Part shown: positions 51,664-60,951 of the stretch, piece by piece
Position numbering within the stretch: the stretch's first letter is position 1
Layout of the letters: each line of letters starts with the position of its first letter
Assembly: GCF_049195245.1 (NCBI RefSeq)
Contig: NZ_JBMIRR010000027.1
Location: 558,001 to 622,000 of the forward strand
DNA from: Arenimonas sp049195245
GTDB lineage: Bacteria; Pseudomonadota; Gammaproteobacteria; Xanthomonadales; Xanthomonadaceae
Reading direction: 5' to 3'
DNA: 64,000 nucleotides
Notes under the pieces: model-generated
Database searches by the model: none
What the model was told of the DNA's origin: nothing
What the model saw: only the letters and a program-made list of their open reading frames with translations
Position numbers and translations under genes: made by a program

Positions 51664-54600
51664 TCACTCCAGCGTTTCGGCCGCTTCCACCCGGTTCTTT
51701 CCCGACTGCTTGGCGCGATACAGCGCCGCATCCGCCGCGGCCACCAGCAGGTCGGGCGACAGCCCCGCGCGCGGCACGATCGCCGCCACGCCGATGCTGA
51801 CCGTCACGGTGCCCAGCCTTGAGCCCGGATGCGGCAGGTCGGTATGCAGCACCGCCTGCCGCACGCGCTCGGCCACGGCCATCGCATCGGCCAGGTCCAG
51901 TCCGGGCAGGACCATGCCGAACTCCTCCCCGCCGTAGCGCCCCGCGGTGTCGTGCGGCTTGCGCAGCTCGGCCTCGACCCGGCGCGCGACCACGCGAAGC
52001 GCCTCGTCACCGGCAAGGTGTCCCTTGTGGTCGTTGTAGGCCTTGAACTCGTCCAGGTCGAACAGCGCGAAGGCCACCGGCGTGCCGCGCGCCAGCCCGA
52101 TGGTCCACTCCGCCTGCAGGCGCTCCAGCAGCCGGCGCCGATTGGCCAGCTCGGTCAGCGCATCGAAGTAGGACAGCCGCGTCAGCTCCTCGTTGGCGCG
52201 GCGCAGCTCGATGCCGCGGCTTTCCAGCTCATCGGTGCGTTGCCGCACCAGGTCCACCAGCTCGGTCTCGCGCGCGTGCAGGTGCCGCTCGCGCAGGCGG
52301 ATCAGGCCCCACAGCGCCAGCAGCAGCATTACCGCGTAGATCGCCAGCGCCGGTCCGCTGCGCCAGGCCGGCAGCGGGATGCGGAAGGCCAGCACCAGCG
52401 GCGGGGCTTCGGTGCCGCTGTAGTCGCGGGCCTCGATGGTCAGGCGGTAGTCGCCCGGCGGCAGGCCGGTGTACTGGCGCATCGGCGTGTCGTTCCATTC
52501 GCCGGGCGCGGGTTCCAGGCCTTCGAGCCAGCTGCGGTAGCGATTGAGGCCTTCGCGCTGGCCGCTGAGCAGCGCGAATTCCACCAGCAGGCTGCGCGTG
52601 CCCACCGGCAGCACCACCGGTTGGCCGGCGAAGTCTTCACCCCAGTCCTGCTCGTCCACCGTCACGCGCTCGAGCTGCAGCGGCGGCGGCACGGGACTGC
52701 GCGTGGGCGTGCGCGGCAGGTAGACCGCGGCCCCGCCGATGGTGCCGGCCCAGACCCGGCCCTGCGCATCCACCTCCAGCGCGCCGGCATTGCACTCGTC
52801 GTGCGGCAGGCCGTCGCTGCGCTGGAAACGCAGCACGTCGAAGCGCCCGTCGGGCAGCGGCCGCCAGCGCGCGGCGCCGTAGTCGGTGCAAAGGATCAGG
52901 TCGCCGGCGCCATCGCGCACGATGCCGTAGGTGTAGGGGTGGGGCGGCTCGGGCAGCACCGGCTCGGTCACCAGGCGCGGCCGCTGCGGGTTGGTGATGT
53001 CCACGCGCACGATGCCGTTGGACTGCGAGCCCAGCCACAGCACCTGGCGCCCGCCCGCATCCACCAGCGGCGTGATGTCGAAAAAGCTGTCGTCGGGCAG
53101 CCCCTGTTCACGGCCGTAGAAATGCCAGCGGCCGTCGCGCAGCGCGGCCAGGCCGCGACCGATGGTGCTGGCCCACAGCACCGTGTCGGCGCCGCTGCCG
53201 GTCTGCAGCAGCGACACCACGCGCATGGGATTGGCCGGGTCCGCGGGATCGAAGTGACGCCAGCGTCCGTCCACGTAATGCGCCACGCCGCCCTGGCGCA
53301 GGCCCACCCAGACCTCGTTGCGGCCGACCGGGAGGAGGCTGGCCACCGCCTCGCGCTCGAACTTGCGCCAGGGCGTGGGCAGTTCCTGCAGGCGCTCACC
53401 GACCATCCGCACGATGTGGCCGTTCCAGGTGCCGGCCCACAGCTGGCCCTCGGCGCTGCCGTCGGGCACGCGGGCCAGGCTGCGAACGGTCGGGCTGGGC
53501 AGGCCGTCGGCCTGGGTCCAGTAGCGCCAGCCGTCACCGTCGAATCGCGCCAGGCCTTCGCCGTCGCTGCCCAGCCACAGGCGTTCGCTGCCGTCCACGC
53601 CGGTTTCGAACAGCGTGGCCCAGACGCCGTTGCCGCGCCGGCCCAGCTGGCTCACGGTGCGCCAGTTGCCCTCCAGTCGCAGGCGCGCGGCGCCGGAGTC
53701 GGTGCCCAGCCACATCTGCGGCCGGCCCTGCGCATCGCTGCCCAGGGCCAGAGCGCGGGTGCGCGTGCCGGCCAGGCGCGACAGATACTCCAGCGATTCC
53801 CAACGGCTGCCGCGCAGCCGCGCCGCGCCCTCGCGCAGGCCCACCCACACCTGCGGCTGCGGCTGGCCGATGTCCTGCAGCGCCAGCGCGTGCACGTAGT
53901 TGCTGGCCAGCGCGCCGTTGTCCTGGTGGAAGCGCTGCCAGCGCCCGTCCTTCAGGCGCGCCACGCCGCCCCCGTAGCTGCCGATCCAGACGCTGTGGCC
54001 CTGTTCGGCCTCGGCCCAGGTGGCCACGCTGGAGACCTCGAAGAAACGCGGGCCGTCCACGTCGGGCACCACCGGCTCGCAGTCGCCCTCGCGCGGGCAG
54101 CGGTACAAGCCCTGTCCGAAGCTGGCCACCCACAGCGCTTCGTTGCGCCCGGGTTCCAGCGCCACGTCGAAAATCTCGACGCCGGCGAGCAGGGCGGGCA
54201 GGGGACGCGCCACCCAGCGGCCCTCCACCCACTCGTGCACGCCGCCGACCGTGGTGGCGAACAGGCGGTAGCCGCCGGCGTCGACGAAGCGGCGCAGCCG
54301 AAGGGCGTGGGTCGCGCCCAGGCCATCGCCGATCTCGCGCCAGACGCCGCCTTCAAGCACGAACACGCCCGTGCCGGTGATCGACACCCACACCCGGCCA
54401 TCGGGCGTCACCACCACGTCGCGCACGGTGCCGCCGAGTTTTCCATCCGGCCCCGCAATGGGCAGCATGCGCACGCCGTTGAAGCGCGCCAAGCCGCGCA
54501 TCGTGCCCACCCACACGTGGCCGTCGGGCGCGGGGGCCACGGTGGTCACCGTGGGGTCGGGCAGGCCATTGCCTTCGTCGAAGAGGTTGGCGGGCAGGTG

Positions 54601-54705
54601 GCCGATCTGGTCCACGTCAATGCGCGAGGCATGCGCCACCGGCCCCGCGCCCAGGCCCAGGGCGATCAGGCAAAACGCAAACGCAATCCCCCGGCCATAC
54701 CGCAT
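51664..54705 (-). CDS. Beta-propeller sensor diguanylate cyclase
   Basis: The product is about 1013 aa. It has a signal peptide, a long series of two-component-regulator propeller repeats (variants of VWVGTxxGLARF-type blades, about 35-680) in the periplasm, a Y_Y_Y domain (about 700-760), one membrane helix (about 770-790), a coiled coil, and a cytoplasmic GGDEF domain with RYGGEEF. The inhibitory RxxD site is imperfect (RKPHD, shifted by one). It should make cyclic di-GMP in response to an external ligand. ATG 54705 is preferred to the GTG two codons earlier. A stand-alone gene. Confidence 0.88.
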   Translation of the reverse strand: MRYGRGIAFAFCLIALGLGAGPVAHASRIDVDQIGHLPANLFDEGNGLPDPTVTTVAPAPDGHVWVGTMRGLARFNGVRMLPIAGPDGKLGGTVRDVVVTPDGRVWVSITGTGVFVLEGGVWREIGDGLGATHALRLRRFVDAGGYRLFATTVGGVHEWVEGRWVARPLPALLAGVEIFDVALEPGRNEALWVASFGQGLYRCPREGDCEPVVPDVDGPRFFEVSSVATWAEAEQGHSVWIGSYGGGVARLKDGRWQRFHQDNGALASNYVHALALQDIGQPQPQVWVGLREGAARLRGSRWESLEYLSRLAGTRTRALALGSDAQGRPQMWLGTDSGAARLRLEGNWRTVSQLGRRGNGVWATLFETGVDGSERLWLGSDGEGLARFDGDGWRYWTQADGLPSPTVRSLARVPDGSAEGQLWAGTWNGHIVRMVGERLQELPTPWRKFEREAVASLLPVGRNEVWVGLRQGGVAHYVDGRWRHFDPADPANPMRVVSLLQTGSGADTVLWASTIGRGLAALRDGRWHFYGREQGLPDDSFFDITPLVDAGGRQVLWLGSQSNGIVRVDITNPQRPRLVTEPVLPEPPHPYTYGIVRDGAGDLILCTDYGAARWRPLPDGRFDVLRFQRSDGLPHDECNAGALEVDAQGRVWAGTIGGAAVYLPRTPTRSPVPPPLQLERVTVDEQDWGEDFAGQPVVLPVGTRSLLVEFALLSGQREGLNRYRSWLEGLEPAPGEWNDTPMRQYTGLPPGDYRLTIEARDYSGTEAPPLVLAFRIPLPAWRSGPALAIYAVMLLLALWGLIRLRERHLHARETELVDLVRQRTDELESRGIELRRANEELTRLSYFDALTELANRRRLLERLQAEWTIGLARGTPVAFALFDLDEFKAYNDHKGHLAGDEALRVVARRVEAELRKPHDTAGRYGGEEFGMVLPGLDLADAMAVAERVRQAVLHTDLPHPGSRLGTVTVSIGVAAIVPRAGLSPDLLVAAADAALYRAKQSGKNRVEAAETLE

Positions 54706-54790
54706 GCACACCCCCCTTGCGCGACTATAGCCGAAGGTTCAGGCGCCGATGTCGATGATTCCTTGACCTCATTTCCTTTAGGATCACGGC

Positions 54791-55435
54791 ATGGGTGACC
54801 TGCAGCGCATCGATGATCTACCGGGCAGCTTCGGCTACGGCGCGGGCGTGCTTTACGGCCTGCCGCAGCCGCCGCGCTGGATGGGCGAGGTGAATCCCGA
54901 CCTGCAGAAGGTGATCCTGCTGCTCGACAGCGGCGAGCTGCTGTTCGGCCACCTCACCGGCCTGGACTGGGAGGGCGGCAACGTGCTGCTGCGCTCGGGC
55001 GAGATCATGCATTCCAATCCCATCGGCGACCTGCGCGGCATCCTGCTCAGCGCCGATACCGAAGGCCGCGCGGTGGCGCCGCCGCAGTCGGTGCGTTCGA
55101 CGCTGCGCTACCGCGATGGCGGCGAGTGGACCCTGCATGCGCACACCGCCAGTGCCGACCTGTTCGGTGCCGGCTTCTTCGCGGTGGCCGACGGCGAGCT
55201 GCACGCCATCTTCGTGCCCTGGCGCGCGCTGGCCGACAACCGGCTCAGCGTCGAATCGGGCCTGGACGACCACCGCCGCGCGCGGCTGCAGCGCGAGGTG
55301 GCCTTCCGCCGCGGCGCCGAGATCGACCGCCTGCGCATGGCCAGCCTCAACCTGGTGTCCGAGCCCGGCCGGCAGGCCGCCGACATCCGCCGCAGCGCCT
55401 ATGCCAAGGCCTTCTGCGAAGCCCTGGGCGGCTGA
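54791..55435 (+). CDS. Conserved hypothetical protein coupled to a sulfotransferase gene
   Basis: The 214-aa cytoplasmic product (MGDLQRIDDLPGSFGYG) has a beta-rich middle (KVILLLDSGELLFGHLTGLDWEGGNVLL and VRSTLRYRDGGEWTLHAH in pieces) and a helical Arg-rich C-terminus. No signal peptide, membrane segment or known motif is seen, and I do not recognise the family. Its TGA overlaps the ATG of the sulfotransferase gene (TGATG), so the two are translated together and probably act together. Confidence 0.65.
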   Translation: MGDLQRIDDLPGSFGYGAGVLYGLPQPPRWMGEVNPDLQKVILLLDSGELLFGHLTGLDWEGGNVLLRSGEIMHSNPIGDLRGILLSADTEGRAVAPPQSVRSTLRYRDGGEWTLHAHTASADLFGAGFFAVADGELHAIFVPWRALADNRLSVESGLDDHRRARLQREVAFRRGAEIDRLRMASLNLVSEPGRQAADIRRSAYAKAFCEALGG

Positions 55436-56979
55436 TGTCCACCGTGCAGATCCAGCACTGGAAGGCGGCCGAACAGTACCGCGCGTCCTTCGACCTCGAG
55501 GCCGCCAAGCGCGAGTACCACGTGCTGCTGTCCGACCCGGACTGGGTGCTGCCGGCCAGCCTGCGCCTGGGCGCGATCGCGCTCGACAGCGGGCAGCTGC
55601 AGGACGCGGTGGCGCATGCGCTGGCCGCCAACGGGGCGCGCGAGCCCGATCCCGTGCTGCTCGAGGCGCTGTGCCGCCTGCTGCTGAACGTGGGCGAGCT
55701 GCAGGCCGCGATCGGCTGCGTGATGGACCCGTCGGTGCAGGAATGCACCGACCCGGCCGTGCTGCTGGGCCTGGGCACGATGATGGCCGAGCAGGGGCTG
55801 TCGGATTACGCGCTGCCGCTGCTGCGGCGCGCACGCCGCTTCGGGCTGGAAACGCCGGAGCTGAACTATCTGATCGGCAACGACGAAAGCTACGCCGGCA
55901 ACCTGGATGTGGCCGAGCGCGAGCTGGAAGCCTGCCTGCGCGCCGCGCCCGACCACGCGCCCGCGCACCGCGCGCTGGCCAAGCTGCGCCGCGCCACGCC
56001 CGGCAAGAACCACCTGGTGCGCCTGCGCGCCGCGGCCAGCCGTCTGGGCGAGAACCACCCGGACGCGCCGCTGCTGCACTACGCGCTGTTCAAGGAAATG
56101 GACGACCTGGGCAATGTGGAAGGCGCCTGGGCCGCGCTGGAAACCGGCATGCGCCTGCGCCGCCGACAGGTGAAGTACGACTCGGTGGCCGAGCAGGCGC
56201 TGTTCGACGAGCTGATGCACGTGAAGCCCGCGCCGGGCCCGGACGTGGACGGCATGCCGCAGCCGCTGTTCATCGTGGGCATGCCGCGTTCGGGCACGAC
56301 GCTGCTGGAACGCATCCTGGGCGCGCACGGCCAGGTGGCCGACGCCGGCGAGCTGCGCGATTTCACCGTGCAGCTGCGCTGGTGCTGCAACAAGATGGGC
56401 GGGCCGCACCTGGACGTGGACCTGGCGCGCGCGGCGCGCTGGGCCGACCTGTCGCGGCTGGGCGACCGCTACCTGGCGCACACGCAGTGGCACGCCAACG
56501 GCCATGCGTACTACACCGACAAACTGCCCACCAACTTCCTCAACATCGGTTACATCGCCAATGCGCTGCCGCAGGCGCGCTTCCTGCACATGGTGCGCGA
56601 GCCGATGGACGTGTGCTTCTCCAACCTCAAGGAGCTGTTCGCGGACGCCTACCCGCACAGCTACGACCAGCGCGAGATGGCGGTGCACTTCCGCCGCTAC
56701 CAGGCGCTGATGGCGCACTGGCACAAACAGTTCCCCGGCCGCATCCTGGACGTGCACTACGACGCCCTGGTCACCGAGCCAGAGACCACCGCCCGCGCCG
56801 TGCTCAAGCACTGCAACCTGGCCTGGACCCCCGACGTGCTGGAACCCGAATCCCGCGGCGGCACCGTGGCCACCGCCAGCTCCGCCCAGGTCCGCGAACC
56901 CATCCACACCCGCTTCCTCGGCCAATGGCGCCGCTACGAATCCCAACTCCAGCCCCTCCAGGAAGCCCTCGGCAGCTGA
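55435..56979 (+). CDS. Tetratricopeptide-repeat sulfotransferase
   Basis: The 514-aa product has TPR-like helices (about 1-250) and a C-terminal sulfotransferase domain. The PAPS 5'-phosphosulfate loop is IVGMPRSGTTLLERIL (about 275-290) and the 3'-phosphate loop is MVREPMDVCFSN. TDKLPTNFLNIGYI is conserved in this bacterial group. Substrate unknown; relatives sulfate peptides, glycans or small molecules. The start overlaps the stop of the unknown gene before it. Two palindromic repeats follow its stop. Confidence 0.85.
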   Translation: MSTVQIQHWKAAEQYRASFDLEAAKREYHVLLSDPDWVLPASLRLGAIALDSGQLQDAVAHALAANGAREPDPVLLEALCRLLLNVGELQAAIGCVMDPSVQECTDPAVLLGLGTMMAEQGLSDYALPLLRRARRFGLETPELNYLIGNDESYAGNLDVAERELEACLRAAPDHAPAHRALAKLRRATPGKNHLVRLRAAASRLGENHPDAPLLHYALFKEMDDLGNVEGAWAALETGMRLRRRQVKYDSVAEQALFDELMHVKPAPGPDVDGMPQPLFIVGMPRSGTTLLERILGAHGQVADAGELRDFTVQLRWCCNKMGGPHLDVDLARAARWADLSRLGDRYLAHTQWHANGHAYYTDKLPTNFLNIGYIANALPQARFLHMVREPMDVCFSNLKELFADAYPHSYDQREMAVHFRRYQALMAHWHKQFPGRILDVHYDALVTEPETTARAVLKHCNLAWTPDVLEPESRGGTVATASSAQVREPIHTRFLGQWRRYESQLQPLQEALGS

Positions 56980-56983
56980 CCAA

Positions 56984-57061
56984 GAAAACATACCAGGTAT
57001 GTTTTCATCCACGCTGAGACACGAAAACATACCTGGTATGTTTTCTTTCAGGTTGAGACAG
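56984..57061. repeat. Two 39-bp tandem units, each with a perfect 23-nt palindrome
   Basis: 56984-57006 and 57023-57045 are each perfect palindromes of arms GAAAACATACC and GGTATGTTTTC around a single A or T. Each is followed by 16 nt ending in CTGAGACAC or TTGAGACAG, giving two 39-bp units. The same arms occur at 50473-50507, and a related core inside icmF. They stand between the sulfotransferase stop and the Sel1-repeat genes and could act as a bidirectional RNA hairpin. Two units with palindromic repeats are not a CRISPR array. Confidence 0.75.
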
Positions 57062-57139
57062 CGCGCTTGCCGCGGGCGGCGAGGTCTGCGATTTTGCGGG
57101 GGCATGCCGGCAGGGGGCCGGGTATCCTGAGGGGGACGC

Positions 57140-58657
57140 ATGCGAGGGATTGGTTGCGCGTTGTTTTGCTGGCTGCTTTGCCTGTCCACGATCGCCACGG
57201 CCAAGTTCGACCGGGTCGAACCTGCCCCGGAACTGCAGACCCAGGCCGAGGCCCGCTTCAACGCCGGCGACATCGCCGGATCCTGGCCGCTGTTCGAACA
57301 GGCCGCCGCCCAGGGCAACACCCAGGCCATGGAATGGCTGGCCTGGATGCACCTGGAGGGCAAGGGCACGCCCCCCGACTTCGGCAAGAGCCGGGCATGG
57401 AGCGAAAAGGCCATCGCCCTCGGCAATCCCCGCGCCATGTATGGCCTGGGCTTCGAGCTGGCCGGACCCAAACATGGCGCCAATGCCGACTACAAGCGTG
57501 GCCTCGAACTGCTGTTGATGGCCCATGAGGCAGGCGACCACCGCGCCGCCGGCCACATCGGCTGGATGTACGAAAACGGCAATGGCGTGCCCGTGGACCT
57601 GGGCAAAGCCGCCCAGTGGTACGAACAGGGCGCGCTGCGGCGACATGCCGGCACCCAGGTGTCGTACGCGCGAGTGCTGGTGCAGGGCCTGGGAACACCG
57701 CGCGACGTCGCGCGGGCGCGCTACTTCATCAACGACGCCATCGCCGGCAATGGCAAGAATGCCCAGACCGTGCTGGCCCTGGTGGTCGCCGCGGAAGCCG
57801 CCGACGCGGCCCAGGCCCAGGCCGCTACCGCCGCTGCCGCCGCACCGGCCCGCACCGCATCCCAGCCCGAACCCGGCCAGGCCGAATTCGACGCCGCCAA
57901 CAAGTTCTTCTTCACCGACAAGGCCAAAGCCTTCGCGGGCTTCAGCCAGGCCGCCGCGCTGGGCCACACGCAGGCCCGCATCAACGTCGCCGCGGCCTAC
58001 GCCCAGGGCGACGGCGTGGCCATGGATTCGCGACGCGCCCGCGCGCTGTTCCTGGCGCTGGCCGAAGAGGGCGACAAGTACAGCCAGCGCACCGTGGCCA
58101 AGCTGATGATGGATGGCGGCGGCGGCCCGCAGGACTACGCCGGCGCCCGCTACTGGCTCGAACGCGCGTCCAACCAGAACGACACCGAGGCCATGGCCTT
58201 GCTGGGCATGATGTACGACCCCGCCAACCACCGGACCCCCGACATGAACCTGGCGGTGTTCTGGTACCAGGCCGCCCACGCCCGCGGCAATTCCATCGCT
58301 GAGATGTGGCTCAAGCAGAAGGGCCTGCTGCAGCCGCCCCCCGCGCAGCAGGCCTTCATCAGCCGCATCGAAAGCCAAGGCCCCGACCGGAGCTCCAATG
58401 CCGCCTTCCACTACGACGTGGCCGTGTACTGCCAGTACGGCGGCAGCCGCTGCAACGCGCTGCGCGGCGAGGCCTACCGCTTCCAGGAAGCCAACAACCG
58501 CGCCGCCGAGTCCGCCAACCAGCAGCGCCTCTGGAACGTCTACCGCCGCGAGGCCGCGGATCCGAACGCGCGCAGCGAGTGCCTGCGCAAGAAATCCGAA
58601 TCCATCTGGCGCAGCAATTCGGGCCAGCAGGACTGGTATTACGCAGGTGAGTGCTAA
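57140..58657 (+). CDS. Exported Sel1-repeat protein (copy A)
   Basis: The 505-aa product has a signal peptide (1-21) and Sel1-like repeats, visible as AMEWLAWMHLEGKGT, HIGWMYENGNGVPVDLGKAAQWYEQGA, NVAAAYAQGDGVAMD and AMALLGMMYDP, interrupted by an Ala-rich linker (about 215-245). The last 80 residues form a separate module with four Cys (CQYGGSRC, SECLRKK, AGEC at the end) that is nearly identical in copy B. Sel1 proteins are protein-binding scaffolds; the partner is unknown. The stop lies 2 bp before the next start. Confidence 0.85.
   Translation: MRGIGCALFCWLLCLSTIATAKFDRVEPAPELQTQAEARFNAGDIAGSWPLFEQAAAQGNTQAMEWLAWMHLEGKGTPPDFGKSRAWSEKAIALGNPRAMYGLGFELAGPKHGANADYKRGLELLLMAHEAGDHRAAGHIGWMYENGNGVPVDLGKAAQWYEQGALRRHAGTQVSYARVLVQGLGTPRDVARARYFINDAIAGNGKNAQTVLALVVAAEAADAAQAQAATAAAAAPARTASQPEPGQAEFDAANKFFFTDKAKAFAGFSQAAALGHTQARINVAAAYAQGDGVAMDSRRARALFLALAEEGDKYSQRTVAKLMMDGGGGPQDYAGARYWLERASNQNDTEAMALLGMMYDPANHRTPDMNLAVFWYQAAHARGNSIAEMWLKQKGLLQPPPAQQAFISRIESQGPDRSSNAAFHYDVAVYCQYGGSRCNALRGEAYRFQEANNRAAESANQQRLWNVYRREAADPNARSECLRKKSESIWRSNSGQQDWYYAGEC
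58418..58657 (+). repeat. 240-bp 3' module shared with copy B
   Basis: This stretch, encoding the last 79 residues and the stop of Sel1 copy A, matches 59929-60168 in copy B with 22 differences in 240 nt by my hand count, and no gaps. The remainder of the two genes is far less similar, so this end has been duplicated or homogenised more recently than the rest. Confidence 0.8.
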
Positions 58658-58659
58658 GC

Positions 58660-60168
58660 ATGTCGACCTTCCGCCTGCTGATCTGCCTCGCCGGCTTTCT
58701 GGCGCCGATGCTTGCCCAGGCCGCCGCACCCCCCGAATCCCAGCTCCGCGCCTGGGGCGAACAGAACGACCGCGCCCGCGCCCAGTACGACGGCGGCAAC
58801 AAGCCCGAAGGCGTACGTCTGTTCGAAGAAGCCGTGGCGCAGGGCAACCCGGTCTCCAAGCTGACCCTGGGCTGGCTGTTGCTCAATGCCACCGACCTGC
58901 CTCCTCGCGACCCGGCCCGCGGCCTGGCGCTGTACGAGCAGTCGGCCGAGGCCGGCATCGCGATGGCCGCGTCCAACCTGGGCCATCACTACGCGCAGGG
59001 CAGCGGCGTGGCGCAGGACCAGCGCAAGGCCCTGGCCTGGTTCGAACGCGCGGCCGACCTTGGCCTGGCGCAGGCCATGACCACGGTGGCCTGGTACCAC
59101 ACCAGCAACGCCGCAGGCACCGGCATTGACGCCGCCAAGGCCGCGCAGTGGTACCAGCGCGCCGCCGACGCCGGCGATGCCGCCGGCATGGTCGGCCTGG
59201 GCCAGGCCTATCAGTACGGCAAGGGCGTGGCCCGCGACCTGGAGCAGTCGCGGCGCTGGTACGCGGCCGCCGCGGCGCTGGGCAACGATGAAGGAAAAAA
59301 TCTGCTGGCCGCGCTGCCGCCCTCGGAAGCATCCGTCGCCGCCAGCCAGGGCCGCCGCGTGTTCTTCGACCGCACCCGCATCTACCCCGGTAACGAGCCT
59401 TACCAGCGTGCGCTGTCGATGTCGCAAACGGCGCCGGAAACCGTCGCGCTTTACCAGCAGGCCGCCGCCGAAGGCCACCCCGCCGCCCGCCAGCTGCTGG
59501 GCAATGCCTACATGAGCGGCGCCGGCGTCCCGCGCGACGACGAACGCGCCCGCTCGATCTGGGTGATGCTGTCGGAGGAAGACTGCGTACCCTGCCAGGT
59601 GCTGGCCGGCCGCATGATGATGGAAGGCCGCGGCGGCCCGCGCGACGTGGATGGCGCCCGCTACTGGCTGGAAAAGGCGGCCAACTACGGCAACGTCACC
59701 GCGATGGGCATGCTGGGCACCCTGTACGACCCACGCAACAGCTATGTCCCGAACGAAGCGCTGGCGATCTTCTGGCACCAGATGGCGGCGTCCAAGGACA
59801 ACGGCGCCTCGTGGACCTGGCTGCGCGACCGCGGCCACCTGCCCAAGTCGCCCGAGCAGCAGGCCTTCATCGCCCGCATCGACGCGCAGGGCCCCGACAA
59901 GTCCGACCCGGGGGTCTACAACTACGAAGTGGCCGTGTACTGCCAGTACGGCGGCAGCCGCTGCGACCAGCTGCGCGGCCAGGCCTATCGCGACGAGCAG
60001 GCCAACAACCGCGCCGCCGCGGCCGCCAACCAGCAGCGCCTCTGGAACGTCTACCGCCGCGAGGCCGCCGATCCCGACGTGCGCAGCGAGTGCCTGCGCA
60101 AGAAGTCCGAATCCATCTGGCGCAGCAATTCCGGCAAGCAGGACTGGTACTACGCAGGGGAGTGCTGA
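58660..60168 (+). CDS. Exported Sel1-repeat protein (copy B)
   Basis: The 502-aa product has a signal peptide (MSTFRLLICLAGFLAPMLAQ) and Sel1 repeats, for example AASNLGHHYAQGSGVAQDQRKALAWFERAA, GMVGLGQAYQYGKGVARD and ARQLLGNAYMSGAGVPRD. It ends in the same four-Cys C-terminal module as copy A. ATG 58660 is chosen; a GTG three codons earlier overlaps the previous gene. It lies 3 bp before the third Sel1 gene, making a three-gene unit. Confidence 0.85.
   Translation: MSTFRLLICLAGFLAPMLAQAAAPPESQLRAWGEQNDRARAQYDGGNKPEGVRLFEEAVAQGNPVSKLTLGWLLLNATDLPPRDPARGLALYEQSAEAGIAMAASNLGHHYAQGSGVAQDQRKALAWFERAADLGLAQAMTTVAWYHTSNAAGTGIDAAKAAQWYQRAADAGDAAGMVGLGQAYQYGKGVARDLEQSRRWYAAAAALGNDEGKNLLAALPPSEASVAASQGRRVFFDRTRIYPGNEPYQRALSMSQTAPETVALYQQAAAEGHPAARQLLGNAYMSGAGVPRDDERARSIWVMLSEEDCVPCQVLAGRMMMEGRGGPRDVDGARYWLEKAANYGNVTAMGMLGTLYDPRNSYVPNEALAIFWHQMAASKDNGASWTWLRDRGHLPKSPEQQAFIARIDAQGPDKSDPGVYNYEVAVYCQYGGSRCDQLRGQAYRDEQANNRAAAAANQQRLWNVYRREAADPDVRSECLRKKSESIWRSNSGKQDWYYAGEC
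59929..60168 (+). repeat. 240-bp 3' module shared with copy A
   Basis: Counterpart of 58418-58657 within the second Sel1 gene; about 91% identical by hand count, without gaps, and including the stop codons (TAA versus TGA). Confidence 0.8.
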
Positions 60169-60171
60169 GGC

Positions 60172-60885
60172 ATGCAGACGATAATCAGGCCGTGCCGCGT
60201 CCTTGCCCTGTGGCTGGCACTCGGGCTTCTGGCTTCCACGGCGATGGCCCAAACCCCGTCCGTGCCCGCGCCCGGCAAGTACGACGACGCCTGGCACCAG
60301 CGCGCGCAGACGCTTTACGCCGACGGCAAGTACGCCGAAGCCCAGGCCATCCTGCAGATGGGCGTGGCCGACGGCGTGGCCGATGCCATGACCGCGCTGG
60401 CGTATTCGCACCTGTACGCGCCCGAGTTCCCGGGCAAAAACCCGGCGCTGGGCATCGCGCTGTTCGAAAAGGCCCTGGCCCTGGGCGACGCCCGCGCGGC
60501 GCGTTACCTGTCCGAGCAGTACCACCTGGGCCAAGCCGTACCGAAGGACGATGCCATGGCCTTCGCGATGATCCAGAAGGCCGCCGAACTGGGCGACAGC
60601 GACGCCCTGGCCTCGGTGGGCATGTTCCACTGGAAAGGCGTGGCAACGCCGAGGGACCCCGCCAAGGCGGTGGAATGGTTCCGGCGCTCGGTGGAATCCG
60701 GCGATCCCAAGGGCTTCTACCAGCTGGGCATGGCCTACCTGGACGGCATCGGCGTGGCCGCCGATCCCGAGCGCGGCCTGCAGCTGATCCAGCGCTCGGC
60801 CGAGATGGGCTTTAGCGAGGCCCAGGCGGAATTGCCGCGGGCCCAGCGCGTGGTCCAGGCCCACCGGCAGCCCCGCCAGCCCTGA
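60172..60885 (+). CDS. Exported Sel1-repeat protein (short, copy C)
   Basis: The 237-aa product has a signal peptide (1-26, ending AMAQ) and about four Sel1 repeats (YLSEQYHLGQAVPKDDAMAFAMIQKAAELG, SVGMFHWKGVATPRDPAKAVEWFRRSVESG and QLGMAYLDGIGVAADPERGLQLIQRSAEMG, cited in pieces). It lacks the four-Cys C-terminal module of copies A and B and ends in a basic tail. It is third in the tandem set, 3 bp after copy B. Confidence 0.85.
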   Translation: MQTIIRPCRVLALWLALGLLASTAMAQTPSVPAPGKYDDAWHQRAQTLYADGKYAEAQAILQMGVADGVADAMTALAYSHLYAPEFPGKNPALGIALFEKALALGDARAARYLSEQYHLGQAVPKDDAMAFAMIQKAAELGDSDALASVGMFHWKGVATPRDPAKAVEWFRRSVESGDPKGFYQLGMAYLDGIGVAADPERGLQLIQRSAEMGFSEAQAELPRAQRVVQAHRQPRQP

Positions 60886-60909
60886 GGGCGGGGCGCGGAC
60901 GGACGGCGT

Positions 60910-60915
60910 TACAAT
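60910..60915 (+). promoter_or_regulatory. Probable -10 box of icmF
   Basis: TACAAT lies 37 bp ahead of the icmF ATG at 60952 and matches the -10 style of the window. No convincing -35 is seen. It separates icmF from the Sel1 genes, whose last stop is at 60885. Confidence 0.45.
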
Positions 60916-60951
60916 CGGGGCATCCCGCCCCTTGCCGTACGAGCGCGCCCC

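Noticed and set aside
56984..57061. Repeat-spacer-repeat pattern that could suggest a CRISPR array
   Set aside because: Only two units, each repeat a full palindrome, spacers of 16 nt with a shared TGAGACA, and no cas gene nearby.
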